Part shown: positions 17,141-23,153 of the stretch, one piece after another
Position numbering within the stretch: position 1 is the stretch's first letter
Layout of the letters: every line of letters begins with the position of its first letter
Assembly: GCA_035651755.1 (NCBI GenBank)
Contig: DASRFA010000010.1
Location: forward strand, 1-23,153
Source: DASRFA01 sp035651755
Lineage (GTDB): Bacteria; Desulfobacterota; Binatia; UBA12015
Reading direction: 5' to 3'
Length of the DNA stretch: 23,153 bases
Notes under the pieces: generated by a model
Told to the model about the DNA's origin: nothing
Databases searched by the model: none
The model's input: the letters and a program-made list of their open reading frames with translations, nothing else
Program-made: the position numbers and the translations under genes

Positions 17141-17276
17141 GGGCCGCCGGAGCCGTGTGTGCGGGCGCTCCACCGCTCGGCGGTGCCGGTGGTCCGCCGG
17201 AGCCGTGTGTGCGGGCGCTCCACCGCTGGCGGTGCCGGTGGTCCGCCGGAGCCGTGTGTGCGGGCGCTCGCTCCGG
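17141..17276. repeat. Tandem repeat, 2.7 copies of a 49/50-bp unit
   Basis: Copies start at 17141, 17191 and 17240. A 27-base core beginning CCGCCGGAGCCG and ending GGGCGCTC is identical in all three; the first two copies continue through CACCGCT, GCGGTG and GCCGGT with one or two differences. Each full unit can fold: GGAGC pairs with GCTCC, and CACCGC pairs with GCGGTG. The third, truncated copy ends so that CCGGAGC (17246-17252) pairs with GCTCCGG (17270-17276). The region just before 17141 looks like a decayed half unit. Confidence 0.85.
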
Positions 17277-17420
17277 GTCTCGTTCGCGGGGAGGAAGAGC
17301 GCCCCGAATTGTTTCATGGATCAAGGTGGGGGCGAGTGATTGTCCCGCTCGCTCGACAGTCGCTCGCTTGCCCGCAAACACGGCTCCGGCTGCGTCGGCG
17401 ATGGGGTTGGAGCGAGGAGT

Positions 17421-17556
17421 CGCGGCTTTGCCGCGGCGACGAGGCCCATCGGAGGAGCGCAGCGCCGGCAGCGTAGCGCCGGCGCGAGCACCGCACGGGG
17501 GCGAATTGGAATCACCCCGCGGCTTTGCCGCGGCGACGAGGCCGATCGGAGGAGCG
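17421..17556. repeat. Direct repeat pair of 39 bases with internal hairpin
   Basis: Bases 17421-17459 and 17518-17556 are identical at 38 of 39 positions (C/G difference in GGCCSATCGG). Each contains a perfect small hairpin, CGCGGC-TTT-GCCGCG; in the second copy the stem extends to 7 bp (17517-17533). The intervening 58 bases are unrelated and include a duplicated GCGCCGGC. The structure resembles a dispersed palindromic (REP-like) element rather than coding sequence. Confidence 0.8.
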
Positions 17557-17597
17557 GGGCGGCAGCGAACACGGCGCTCGGCCAGGCGCGTTGCGCG

Positions 17598-18842
17598 ATG
17601 GCGCATGCGCGATCAGAATCGCGTCGCATGCGGCGGTGGTCGTCGGCGGGGTGGCACGCGTGGCTCGTCGCGTGCGTGGTGGGTCTCGCGGGGGCGCGGG
17701 CGGCGGAGGCCGAGCCGGCGCTGCAGTCGCTCGCGCGCGCCGCCGGTGCGGGCCAGGGCGTCTACGCGGTCGCCGGCGACGGCACGGTGCTCGTCCAGCA
17801 GGCGGCGTCGCTGGCGGTGCATCCGGCGTCGGTGACGAAAGTCGCGACGACGCTCGCGTTGCTGGAGCGGCTCGGCGAGGACCACCGCTTCACGACCCGG
17901 CTGGTCGCGACGGGGCCGCTCCGCGACGGGCGGGTCGACGGCGATCTCGTCGTGGTCGCGAGCGGCGATCCGTTCGTGGTCGACGAGAGCGCGATCCTGC
18001 TCCTGCAGAAGCTCGGCGCCCGCGGCGTCCGCCGAGTCGCGGGGACGATCGCGGTCCGCGGCGAGCTGATCTTCGACTGGCAGCCCGATCCCGACGGCCG
18101 GCGCCTCGCGCGCGTCTTGACGGGCGCGGCCGGCGAGGAGGCGTGGCGTGCCGTCGCGCGCGCGAACGGCGACCCCCGGAGCTTCCGGGAAGCCGCTCTC
18201 GGGGTCGCCGGCGGCGCACACGCGCGAAGCGCGAGCGCGAGCGGCGACGATGGCGGGCGCGACCTCGCCGTCCTGCGGTCGCCGCGCCTGCTCCACGTCG
18301 TCAAGGTCCTGAACGGCTACTCGAACAACGTCTTCCACTACGCCTCGGACGCGATCGGCGGACCCTCCGCCGTCGAGGCGATCGCGCGGGCTCACGTGCC
18401 GGCCGAGATGCGCGACGAGATCGTGATCGAGAACGGCGCGGGTGCCGGCACGACGAACCGCCTGAGCCCGCGCGCTGCGGTCGCGCTGCTCGACGCGCTG
18501 TCGGCTCAGCTCGCGCACGGCGGTCACGACTTGACGGCCGCCCTCCCCGTCTCGGGGTTCGATCCCGGAACGCTGGAGGACCGCTTCGCCGAGCGGCCCG
18601 CGCTCGTCGTCGGCAAGACCGGGACGTTCGGCTCCGTCGGCGCGAGCGCCCTCGTCGGCGCCCTCCGCAGCGAGCGTTACGGAACCGTCCGCTTCGCGGT
18701 GCTGAACCACGGCGTGCCCGTTCCCGAGGCGCGTCGGCGACAGGACGACTTCGTGCGCGAGCTCGCCGAGTCGGTGCACGCGACGACGTGGCCGTACGCG
18801 CGCCCGACCCGGCCCGCCTACCTCGAGGCGCAGGTGGACTGA
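17598..18842 (+). CDS. D-alanyl-D-alanine carboxypeptidase/endopeptidase, S13 (PBP4) family
   Basis: A 414-residue exported penicillin-binding protein. A signal peptide with basic start and hydrophobic core (WLVACVVGLAGARAAEA) directs it to the periplasm. The three active-site motifs are present in order: S78-V-T-K81 (SxxK), S242-N-N244 (SxN) and K340-T-G342 (KTG), with spacing like E. coli PBP4 (DacB). A segment of about 160 residues between the first two motifs fits the extra domains of the S13 family, shorter than in E. coli (477 aa overall). It trims or cleaves peptidoglycan peptides. ATG 17598 is chosen, but ATG 17628 (Met11) gives a more usual signal-peptide length and is equally possible. 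The gene is convergent with the cyclase-family gene, with only 13 bp between stops. Confidence 0.9.
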   Translation: MAHARSESRRMRRWSSAGWHAWLVACVVGLAGARAAEAEPALQSLARAAGAGQGVYAVAGDGTVLVQQAASLAVHPASVTKVATTLALLERLGEDHRFTTRLVATGPLRDGRVDGDLVVVASGDPFVVDESAILLLQKLGARGVRRVAGTIAVRGELIFDWQPDPDGRRLARVLTGAAGEEAWRAVARANGDPRSFREAALGVAGGAHARSASASGDDGGRDLAVLRSPRLLHVVKVLNGYSNNVFHYASDAIGGPSAVEAIARAHVPAEMRDEIVIENGAGAGTTNRLSPRAAVALLDALSAQLAHGGHDLTAALPVSGFDPGTLEDRFAERPALVVGKTGTFGSVGASALVGALRSERYGTVRFAVLNHGVPVPEARRRQDDFVRELAESVHATTWPYARPTRPAYLEAQVD

Positions 18843-18855
18843 CGCGGCGCGGACG

Positions 18856-19785
18856 CTACTTCGTCGCGACCGGCGTCACCGGGCTCCCGACGGCGCCGAC
18901 GAACGGCTCGGGCGTCGCGCTCAGCAGGAACTCGTAGACGCCGTCGCCGGCGCAATCGGCTGCGAGCTCGTCGAGCACCCAGTTCTGGCCCTGCGTCATC
19001 CCCATCTCGACGAGGTCGAGCAGGTGGACGGGCAGCAGCGCGTCAGCGTGCTCGCCGGGCCAGACCTCGAACGGCATCGTGTCGGTCGCGACCGCCGCGA
19101 CGTCTCGGTCGTGGAACCACTCGACGGTCGCGACCCCGAGGCCGGGGCTCGGGATCCGGTACGATTCCCTGTCGCCGGCGCGGAGGTGCTCCATCTGCCC
19201 GGTCCGCACCAGCAGCACGTCGCCCGGCAGCACGCGGAGGCCCGTCGTCCGGAGCGCGTCGTCGAGATCGGCCGGTGAGATCGGATAGCCGGCGTCGAGC
19301 CGGCCGACACCTTTCGCGCGCGCGACGTCGAGCAGGATCCCGCGCGTCACGATCGGCCGCACCTTCTCGATCCCGCACCGCGTCGCGCCCGCCTCCGCGG
19401 TGACCGAAGCCGCGGGGAACCCGTTGTAGAGCCGTCCCTCGTAGCTCGCATGCGCGAGGCCGTCCCAGTGCGTCGCCGCCTGCAGGCCCATCACGACGAC
19501 GTCGTCCGAGAGGCAGCAGTGTGCGGGATCGCCCGTGAAGGGCGTGTTGATCGCGACCATGGTGTGGAGCGGGTTGATGCGGTTCGGGATGCGGCCGGTC
19601 TGCGGGCCGTCGAGGCAAAGCGGCAGCGCGAGCGAGAACGACGTTCCCTTCCGAACGCAGGCGGCGCCGCGGCGGGTCGCCTCGGGCGTGATCAGGTTCA
19701 GCGTTCCGATCTCGTCGTCCGCGCCCCAGCGACCGCGGTTCGAGACGCGCTTGGCGAGCTCGTGAAACCAGTCGGGAAGTGCCAT
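18856..19785 (-). CDS. Cyclase-family metal-dependent hydrolase (kynurenine formamidase-like)
   Basis: 309 residues with the cyclase/KynB fold. The metal-binding motif is A-T-H106-W-D108-G-L-A-H112, equivalent to the H-x-D-x-x-x-H of kynurenine formamidase and bacterial cyclases. Other family marks are WGADDEIGTLNLITPE (about 20-35), the GDVLLVRTG strand and the late VATDTMPFEVWPGEHADALLPVHLLDL segment. Members hydrolyse amides, lactones or imides with a divalent metal, usually in the cytosol. The length (about 300) fits the larger, non-KynB branch. The start at 19785 has AGGAGG 9 bases upstream. It is the downstream gene of a probable pair with the CoA-transferase (79-bp gap), so a cyclic or lactone intermediate of acyl-CoA degradation may be its substrate; that is inference. 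Confidence 0.9.
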   Translation of the reverse strand: MALPDWFHELAKRVSNRGRWGADDEIGTLNLITPEATRRGAACVRKGTSFSLALPLCLDGPQTGRIPNRINPLHTMVAINTPFTGDPAHCCLSDDVVVMGLQAATHWDGLAHASYEGRLYNGFPAASVTAEAGATRCGIEKVRPIVTRGILLDVARAKGVGRLDAGYPISPADLDDALRTTGLRVLPGDVLLVRTGQMEHLRAGDRESYRIPSPGLGVATVEWFHDRDVAAVATDTMPFEVWPGEHADALLPVHLLDLVEMGMTQGQNWVLDELAADCAGDGVYEFLLSATPEPFVGAVGSPVTPVATK

Positions 19786-19864
19786 TCCTGTCGTCCTCCT
19801 GCGATGTCTCGTCAGCGAGCGCGGAGCGGGTGCCGCGCGTGCTTTCCTGCGCCCCCGCGCCGCC

Positions 19865-21106
19865 TCACACGACGCCCTCGCGGCGAAGCTCGTCCACCTC
19901 GGCGAGCGAGTAGCCCGCGAGCTCGACGAGGATCTCGTCGGTGTGCTCACCGAGGCGCGGCGCCCGCTGGTAGCGCGGCCGCACGCCCGCGATCCGGATC
20001 GGCGTTCCCACCTGTCGCAGCTCGCCGTACTCCGGGTGCTCGAGCGCGACGATCATCTCGCGCGCGAGCGTCTGCTCGTCGGCGAGCGCTTCCTCGACCG
20101 AGTAGACGGGCGCGCACGGCACGTGGCCGCGGAGCCGTCCGAGCCACTCCTCGGTCGTCCGGAGCGCGAAGTCGCGCGCCAGGACCGCGACGAGCTCGTC
20201 GCGGCGGGCATAGCGGTCGGCGAGCGTCCGCCAGCGCGGGTCGTCCGCGAGCTCCGGCCGGTCCATGCGCTCGCACAGGCGCTGCCAGAACTTCTCCTTC
20301 ATGCACATGACGACGACGTGACCGTCCGCGGTGCGGAAGCTCTGCGCCGGCACGACGCTCTGGTGGGCGGAGTCGCGGGTGCGCTCGGGATGCCAGCCGC
20401 GATCGAGCGACCACGCGGCCATGTAGTTCAGCATCGCGATCGCGGTGTCGAAGAGGCTCACGTCGATCTCGCAGCCCGATCCCGAATGGCGCGCGCGATG
20501 GAGACCGATCATGAGCGCCAGCGCCGACAGGATCCCCGCCGAGAAGTCGATGACCGAAACGCCCGCGCGCGCGGGCGGGCCGTCGGGCTCGCCCGTCAAG
20601 CTCATGTAGCCGGCGTATGCCTGCACGAGGAAGTCGTAGCCGGGCTCGCCGGCGCGCGGCCCGGTCTGCCCGAAGCCGGAGAGCGAGCAGCAAACGACGC
20701 GCGGGTTCGCGTCGCGGAGCGACTCGTAGGTGAGGCCGAGTCGCGCGGGCTCCCCGCCCCGCAGGTTGTTGTAGACCGCGTCGCACGCGGGGACGAGCCG
20801 GCGCAGGACCTCGCGGCCGCGCGGGTGGCGGAGGTCGAGCGTGAGGCCGCGGCAGCCGCGGTTCAGGGCCTGGAAGTAGAGCGAGTCCCCGCCGCCTGCG
20901 AACGGAGGAACGTGACGCGCCTCGTCGCCGCGCCCGGGGCTCTCGAGCTTCATGACGTCCGCGCCGAGATCCGAGAGCAGCGTGAGCGCCCACGGCCCCG
21001 CGCCGAGCTGGCTCGCGGCGAGGATGCGCAGGCCGGCGAGCGGTCGGGCATGGGCCGAGCCGGCGCGCGGCGCGACGTCGCTCGGAGGTGGATCGGCGGT
21101 GCTCAC
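19865..21106 (-). CDS. CaiB/BaiF-family (class III) CoA-transferase
   Basis: 413 residues, normal length for the formyl-CoA/succinyl-CoA-type class III CoA-transferases. The hallmark opening is PLAGLRILAASQLGAGPWALTLLSDLGADVMKLE, then DAVYNNLRGGEPARLGLTYESL and CSLSGFGQTGP. Asp158 in PGYDFLVQA is the expected catalytic aspartate that forms the covalent aspartyl-CoA intermediate. The reaction moves CoA between carboxylic acids; the acids here are unknown. The start at GTG 21106 puts the conserved first strand at residue about 22; the frame remains open far upstream but that region overlaps the divergent TPR gene's promoter area and lacks a domain. It precedes the cyclase-family gene by 79 bp on the same strand. 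Confidence 0.93.
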   Translation of the reverse strand: MSTADPPPSDVAPRAGSAHARPLAGLRILAASQLGAGPWALTLLSDLGADVMKLESPGRGDEARHVPPFAGGGDSLYFQALNRGCRGLTLDLRHPRGREVLRRLVPACDAVYNNLRGGEPARLGLTYESLRDANPRVVCCSLSGFGQTGPRAGEPGYDFLVQAYAGYMSLTGEPDGPPARAGVSVIDFSAGILSALALMIGLHRARHSGSGCEIDVSLFDTAIAMLNYMAAWSLDRGWHPERTRDSAHQSVVPAQSFRTADGHVVVMCMKEKFWQRLCERMDRPELADDPRWRTLADRYARRDELVAVLARDFALRTTEEWLGRLRGHVPCAPVYSVEEALADEQTLAREMIVALEHPEYGELRQVGTPIRIAGVRPRYQRAPRLGEHTDEILVELAGYSLAEVDELRREGVV

Positions 21107-21212
21107 GGGTGTGCTGGCTCCGGAATCGTGCCTCCCTATGGCATCGCGCGCAGCCGCAATCGAGGAGCGCGCACGGTGCGTGTTTCGGGCGGCCGACTCG
21201 GCTACAATCGCC

Positions 21213-22103
21213 GTGGTGGCGACATCCCGGACACAGGACGAGAGGACCCGGCGGAGCGACGAGCGCGGCGCCGGCGAGAAGGCGATCCGCGGCGTCCTTC
21301 GACACGTCGGACGGCTGGCGGCGCTCGCCGCGATCGCCGCCCTGGCGGCCTCTCCTTCCCCGGCCCGGGCCGATTGCTCGCGCGCCGCCGCGGACGGCAA
21401 CGCGCGCCAGGCGCAGCCGGGGGATCCCACGACGGCCGGCTGCGGCGACGCGACCACCGTCGCGTCCGCGACCACCGGCGCGAGCGCGAGCGGAACGTCG
21501 GGCGCGGCCGCCGCCCGCGACGATGGCATGCGCGAGCTCCAGCTCGCGCAGCAGCGGCTCACGGAAGCCGAGCAGGCGACCGACGACGCCGGCCGGCGCG
21601 CCAAGTACCAGGACGCCAAGGACCACGCCGAGCGCGCGATCGAGCTCCTGCCCGACAGCGCGGATGCGCACTTCGCCCATTTCGCGGCCGCCGGGCGCCT
21701 CGCGCAGCTGCAGGGCCTCGGGACCGCGGCGTTCCAGCTGATGTCGCTCAACAAGGAGCTCGACGAGGTCCTCCGGCTGGATCCCAACCACGCAAACGCG
21801 CTCGCCGCCCGCGGCGGCATGCTGGTCAAGCTCCCGCGCCTGCTCGGCGGCAACACCAAGCGGGGCATCGAGTACCTCGAGCGCGCGGTATCGCTCGACT
21901 CGACGGCGGTCGGGAAGCGGCTCGAGCTCGCCGAGGCCTACCACCTCGTCGGGCGCGGCGAAGACGCGAGCCGGACCGCGGACGCCGCGCTGGCGATGGC
22001 CGAGACGATGCAGGACCCCGGAAAGATCGACACCTGCAAGCGCTTCATCGCCGAGCTCAAGGCGACCTGCGACGGCTGCTCGATGGCATCGATCGGCCGC
22101 TGA
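21213..22103 (+). CDS. Secreted tetratricopeptide-repeat protein
   Basis: 296 residues from GTG 21213. A basic region is followed by a hydrophobic signal segment (LAALAAIAALAASPSPARA) and Cys, so the protein is probably exported; the n-region is long for a signal peptide, and the start is uncertain. The frame also has ATG 21138, but codons between 21138 and 21213 have many A/T third positions and a TACAAT box (21203-21208) that looks like a -10 element, so I favour the later start. After a low-complexity Ala/Thr/Gly linker come helical repeats of TPR type: YQDAKDHAERAIELLPDSAD, LDEVLRLDPNHANALAARGG, IEYLERAVSLDSTAVGKRL and AYHLVGRGEDASR. Four cysteines (first after the signal, one near the linker, two near the end) may form disulfides. 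It probably acts as a protein-binding scaffold; no partner is visible. It is divergent from the CoA-transferase. Confidence 0.8.
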   Translation: MVATSRTQDERTRRSDERGAGEKAIRGVLRHVGRLAALAAIAALAASPSPARADCSRAAADGNARQAQPGDPTTAGCGDATTVASATTGASASGTSGAAAARDDGMRELQLAQQRLTEAEQATDDAGRRAKYQDAKDHAERAIELLPDSADAHFAHFAAAGRLAQLQGLGTAAFQLMSLNKELDEVLRLDPNHANALAARGGMLVKLPRLLGGNTKRGIEYLERAVSLDSTAVGKRLELAEAYHLVGRGEDASRTADAALAMAETMQDPGKIDTCKRFIAELKATCDGCSMASIGR

Positions 22104-22112
22104 CGTCGCAGC

Positions 22113-22132
22113 GCCGCGCGCCGGCGCGCGGC
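22113..22132 (+). terminator. Perfect 20-base palindrome after the TPR gene
   Basis: Bases 22113-22122 and 22123-22132 are perfectly self-complementary around a CCGG centre (8-bp stem with 4-base loop as RNA). The stem starts 10 bases after the TPR stop. No T-tract follows. It most likely ends the TPR transcript, though a symmetric protein-binding site ahead of the dodecin gene is possible. Confidence 0.5.
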
Positions 22133-22225
22133 CAAGTCGCTCGACCCACGGCACGGAGATCGGGCGAGCCGCTCGCGGGCCGCCGGCGCCCGCTACTCGG
22201 AATCCCGCCAGCGGAGGCTGATCGC

Positions 22226-22438
22226 ATGGTCGAAAAGACGATCGATTTGACGGGAACGTCGACGAGCTCGATCGAGGAGGCGGTCGCGCTCGCCGTGTCG
22301 CGGGCCGCGGTCACGATCTCGGGGCTGCGCGAGGCGCAGATCACGTCGACCACGGCGCTCATCCAGGACGGCCGGATCGCGGGGTGGAAGGTCGGCCTCC
22401 GCGTCACGTTCGAGATCAAGGAAAAGCTGCACGAATGA
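22226..22438 (+). CDS. Dodecin-like small protein
   Basis: A 70-residue protein with the dodecin beta-alpha-beta-beta layout: KTIDLTGTSTSSIEEAVALA (residues 4-23), the helix, then DGRIAGWKVGLRVTFEIKE at the C-terminal strands. Classic dodecins form hollow dodecamers that store riboflavin or FMN, stacking it on a conserved Trp at the start of strand 2 (W-x-E). Here that stretch reads LREAQITS, so the Trp is absent and replaced by Glu/Ala. The nearby residues used for flavin contact also differ, as in the calcium-dodecin/SecE2-like group. Flavin binding is therefore doubtful. The ribosome binding site GGAGG is 8 bases before ATG 22226. The stop overlaps the MBL hydrolase start (ATGA), indicating coupling. 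Confidence 0.9.
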   Translation: MVEKTIDLTGTSTSSIEEAVALAVSRAAVTISGLREAQITSTTALIQDGRIAGWKVGLRVTFEIKEKLHE

Positions 22439-23153
22439 GCGAGCCGGGAGCCGGCCCGGGCGTCAAGACGCGCGCGATCGCGCCCGGAATCTTCGAGGTC
22501 TTCCTGCCGCTCCCGTCGCGGCCGTCGATCGTCAACGTCTACCTCCTCGACTGCGGCGACGGCTGGGCGCTCGTGGACACGGGCGTCGCGCTCGCGGCGA
22601 GCCGGGAGGCGTTCCACGCGGCGCTGGCCGAGGTGGGCGCCGAGCCCGCGGCGCTCCGCCACCTGATCGCGACCCACCACCATCCCGACCATTTCGGCGC
22701 CTCCGAGGCGCTCCGCGCCGCGACCGGCGCCGCGGTCTTCCTGCACCGGGCCGAGCTGGAGCGGATCGAGTACACCCTCGCGGCCGGGCCCGGCGACATG
22801 GTGGCCCATTCGCGCCGGAACGGCATGCCGATCCCCCCCGACGTGACGGATGCGCCGCGTCCCGCCGAGGTCTGGGCCGGCACCTTCCAGCCGACGCGGC
22901 GCATCGATCGGTTCCTCGAGGACGGGGACGTCCTCACGATCGGTACCCGCCGGCTGCAGGTCGTCTGGACCCCCGGGCACACGCCCGGGCACTGCTGCTT
23001 CCTCGACCTGGACGCGCGCGCCCTCTTCGTCGGGGACCACCTGCTCCCCAAGATTACGCCCCACGTCGGCGTCTACGCGACCGGGCCGAGGAACCCTCTC
23101 GGGGACTTCGTGGCGTCGCAGGAGAAGGTCGCGCGGCTGGAGGACGTCGGCCT
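22435..23153 (+). CDS. Metallo-beta-lactamase-fold hydrolase (partial, 3' end outside window)
   Basis: A plus-strand frame starts at ATG 22435, overlapping the dodecin stop by 4 bases, and is open to the window end (239 complete codons). The zinc motif is T-H81-H-H83-P-D85-H86, followed by His182 in the TPGHTPGHC loop and the Asp of LFVGDHLL near residue 201. The two metal sites are therefore intact in the visible part. The early NVYLLDCGDGWALVDTG strand is typical of this fold. Such proteins are thioesterases, glyoxalase II, lactonases or other hydrolases; the extended loop around residues 100-150 (MVAHSRRNGMPIPPDV) resembles the lipid/acyl or LACTB2-like branch, though I cannot decide. It shares an operon with dodecin. 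The C-terminus is missing. Confidence 0.9.
   Translation, partial: MSEPGAGPGVKTRAIAPGIFEVFLPLPSRPSIVNVYLLDCGDGWALVDTGVALAASREAFHAALAEVGAEPAALRHLIATHHHPDHFGASEALRAATGAAVFLHRAELERIEYTLAAGPGDMVAHSRRNGMPIPPDVTDAPRPAEVWAGTFQPTRRIDRFLEDGDVLTIGTRRLQVVWTPGHTPGHCCFLDLDARALFVGDHLLPKITPHVGVYATGPRNPLGDFVASQEKVARLEDVG

Larger units (their letters stand above)
17051..17597. other. Gene-free interval with two short-repeat families
   Basis: 547 bp between the divergent acyl-CoA dehydrogenase and carboxypeptidase genes. I find no credible gene: the frames open across it are low-complexity Arg/Pro/Gly or Ala-rich translations of repeats. It contains a 49/50-bp tandem repeat (17141-17276) and a 39-base dispersed repeat (17421-17459 and 17518-17556). 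A short imperfect echo, AACACGG, follows both parts (about 17378 and 17568). Promoters for both flanking genes must lie here but none is obvious. Confidence 0.7.

Noticed and set aside
17141..17276. Possible CRISPR array
   Set aside because: The units are nearly contiguous tandem copies with conserved 'spacers', only about three copies, and no cas genes nearby.
17421..17556. Insertion-sequence ends or a transposon remnant
   Set aside because: The repeats are direct, not inverted, and there is no transposase fragment between or beside them.
21138..21212. ATG 21138 as start of the TPR protein
   Set aside because: The codons have unusually many A/T third positions for this genome and contain a -10-like TACAAT; a later GTG start gives a better fit, though this is not certain.

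Overview
The window is a GC-rich (by eye about 70% or more) stretch of bacterial chromosome that is densely coded on both strands. Several traits point to an uncultured lineage near the former Deltaproteobacteria, with Candidatus Binatia/Binatota as my best guess. These are an F420-type luciferase-like oxidoreductase, several acyl-CoA enzymes of the FadE/CaiB/MaoC type, and secreted proteins with repeated Cys-rich segments. The placement is inference from gene content; there is no rRNA or other marker gene in the window.

Layout. 1-2.4 kb: the 5' part of an AttH/CrtC-like lipocalin-fold gene (minus) diverges from a zinc alcohol dehydrogenase followed directly by a GNAT acetyltransferase. 2.5-6.2 kb (minus): an exported vanadium-haloperoxidase-type protein with a duplicated Cys-rich N-terminal extension, preceded by an LLM-class F420-type oxidoreductase. 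6.4-9.4 kb (plus): an AMP-forming acyl-CoA synthetase overlapping a class I DAHP synthase. 9.5-11.5 kb (minus): a large secreted Cys-rich protein that I cannot name. 11.7-13.9 kb (plus): a VOC protein, an alpha/beta hydrolase with an Asp nucleophile, and a class I glutamine amidotransferase. 13.9-17.05 kb (minus): acyl-CoA dehydrogenase, mesaconyl-CoA-hydratase-like MaoC protein and a SAM methyltransferase. 17.05-17.6 kb: a gene-free interval of about 550 bp with two families of short repeats. 17.6-18.8 kb (plus): an S13 D-Ala-D-Ala carboxypeptidase. 18.9-21.1 kb (minus): a CaiB/BaiF CoA-transferase followed by a cyclase-family metal hydrolase. 21.2-23.15 kb (plus): a secreted TPR protein, a dodecin-like protein and a metallo-beta-lactamase-fold hydrolase cut by the window end.

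How the genes may work together. The main theme is acyl-CoA chemistry: activation (synthetase), CoA transfer, alpha-beta dehydrogenation and hydration, with redox and hydrolytic accessory enzymes (alcohol dehydrogenase, LLM oxidoreductase, epoxide-hydrolase-like protein, MBL hydrolase). This fits a heterotroph that breaks down branched, cyclic or aromatic organic acids, but no complete named pathway is visible. Two large exported proteins (the haloperoxidase fusion and the unnamed Cys-rich protein) form a separate extracytoplasmic theme. No mobile element, CRISPR array, tRNA or rRNA was recognised. Several gene ends carry clear inverted repeats that look like intrinsic terminator stems without a U-tract.
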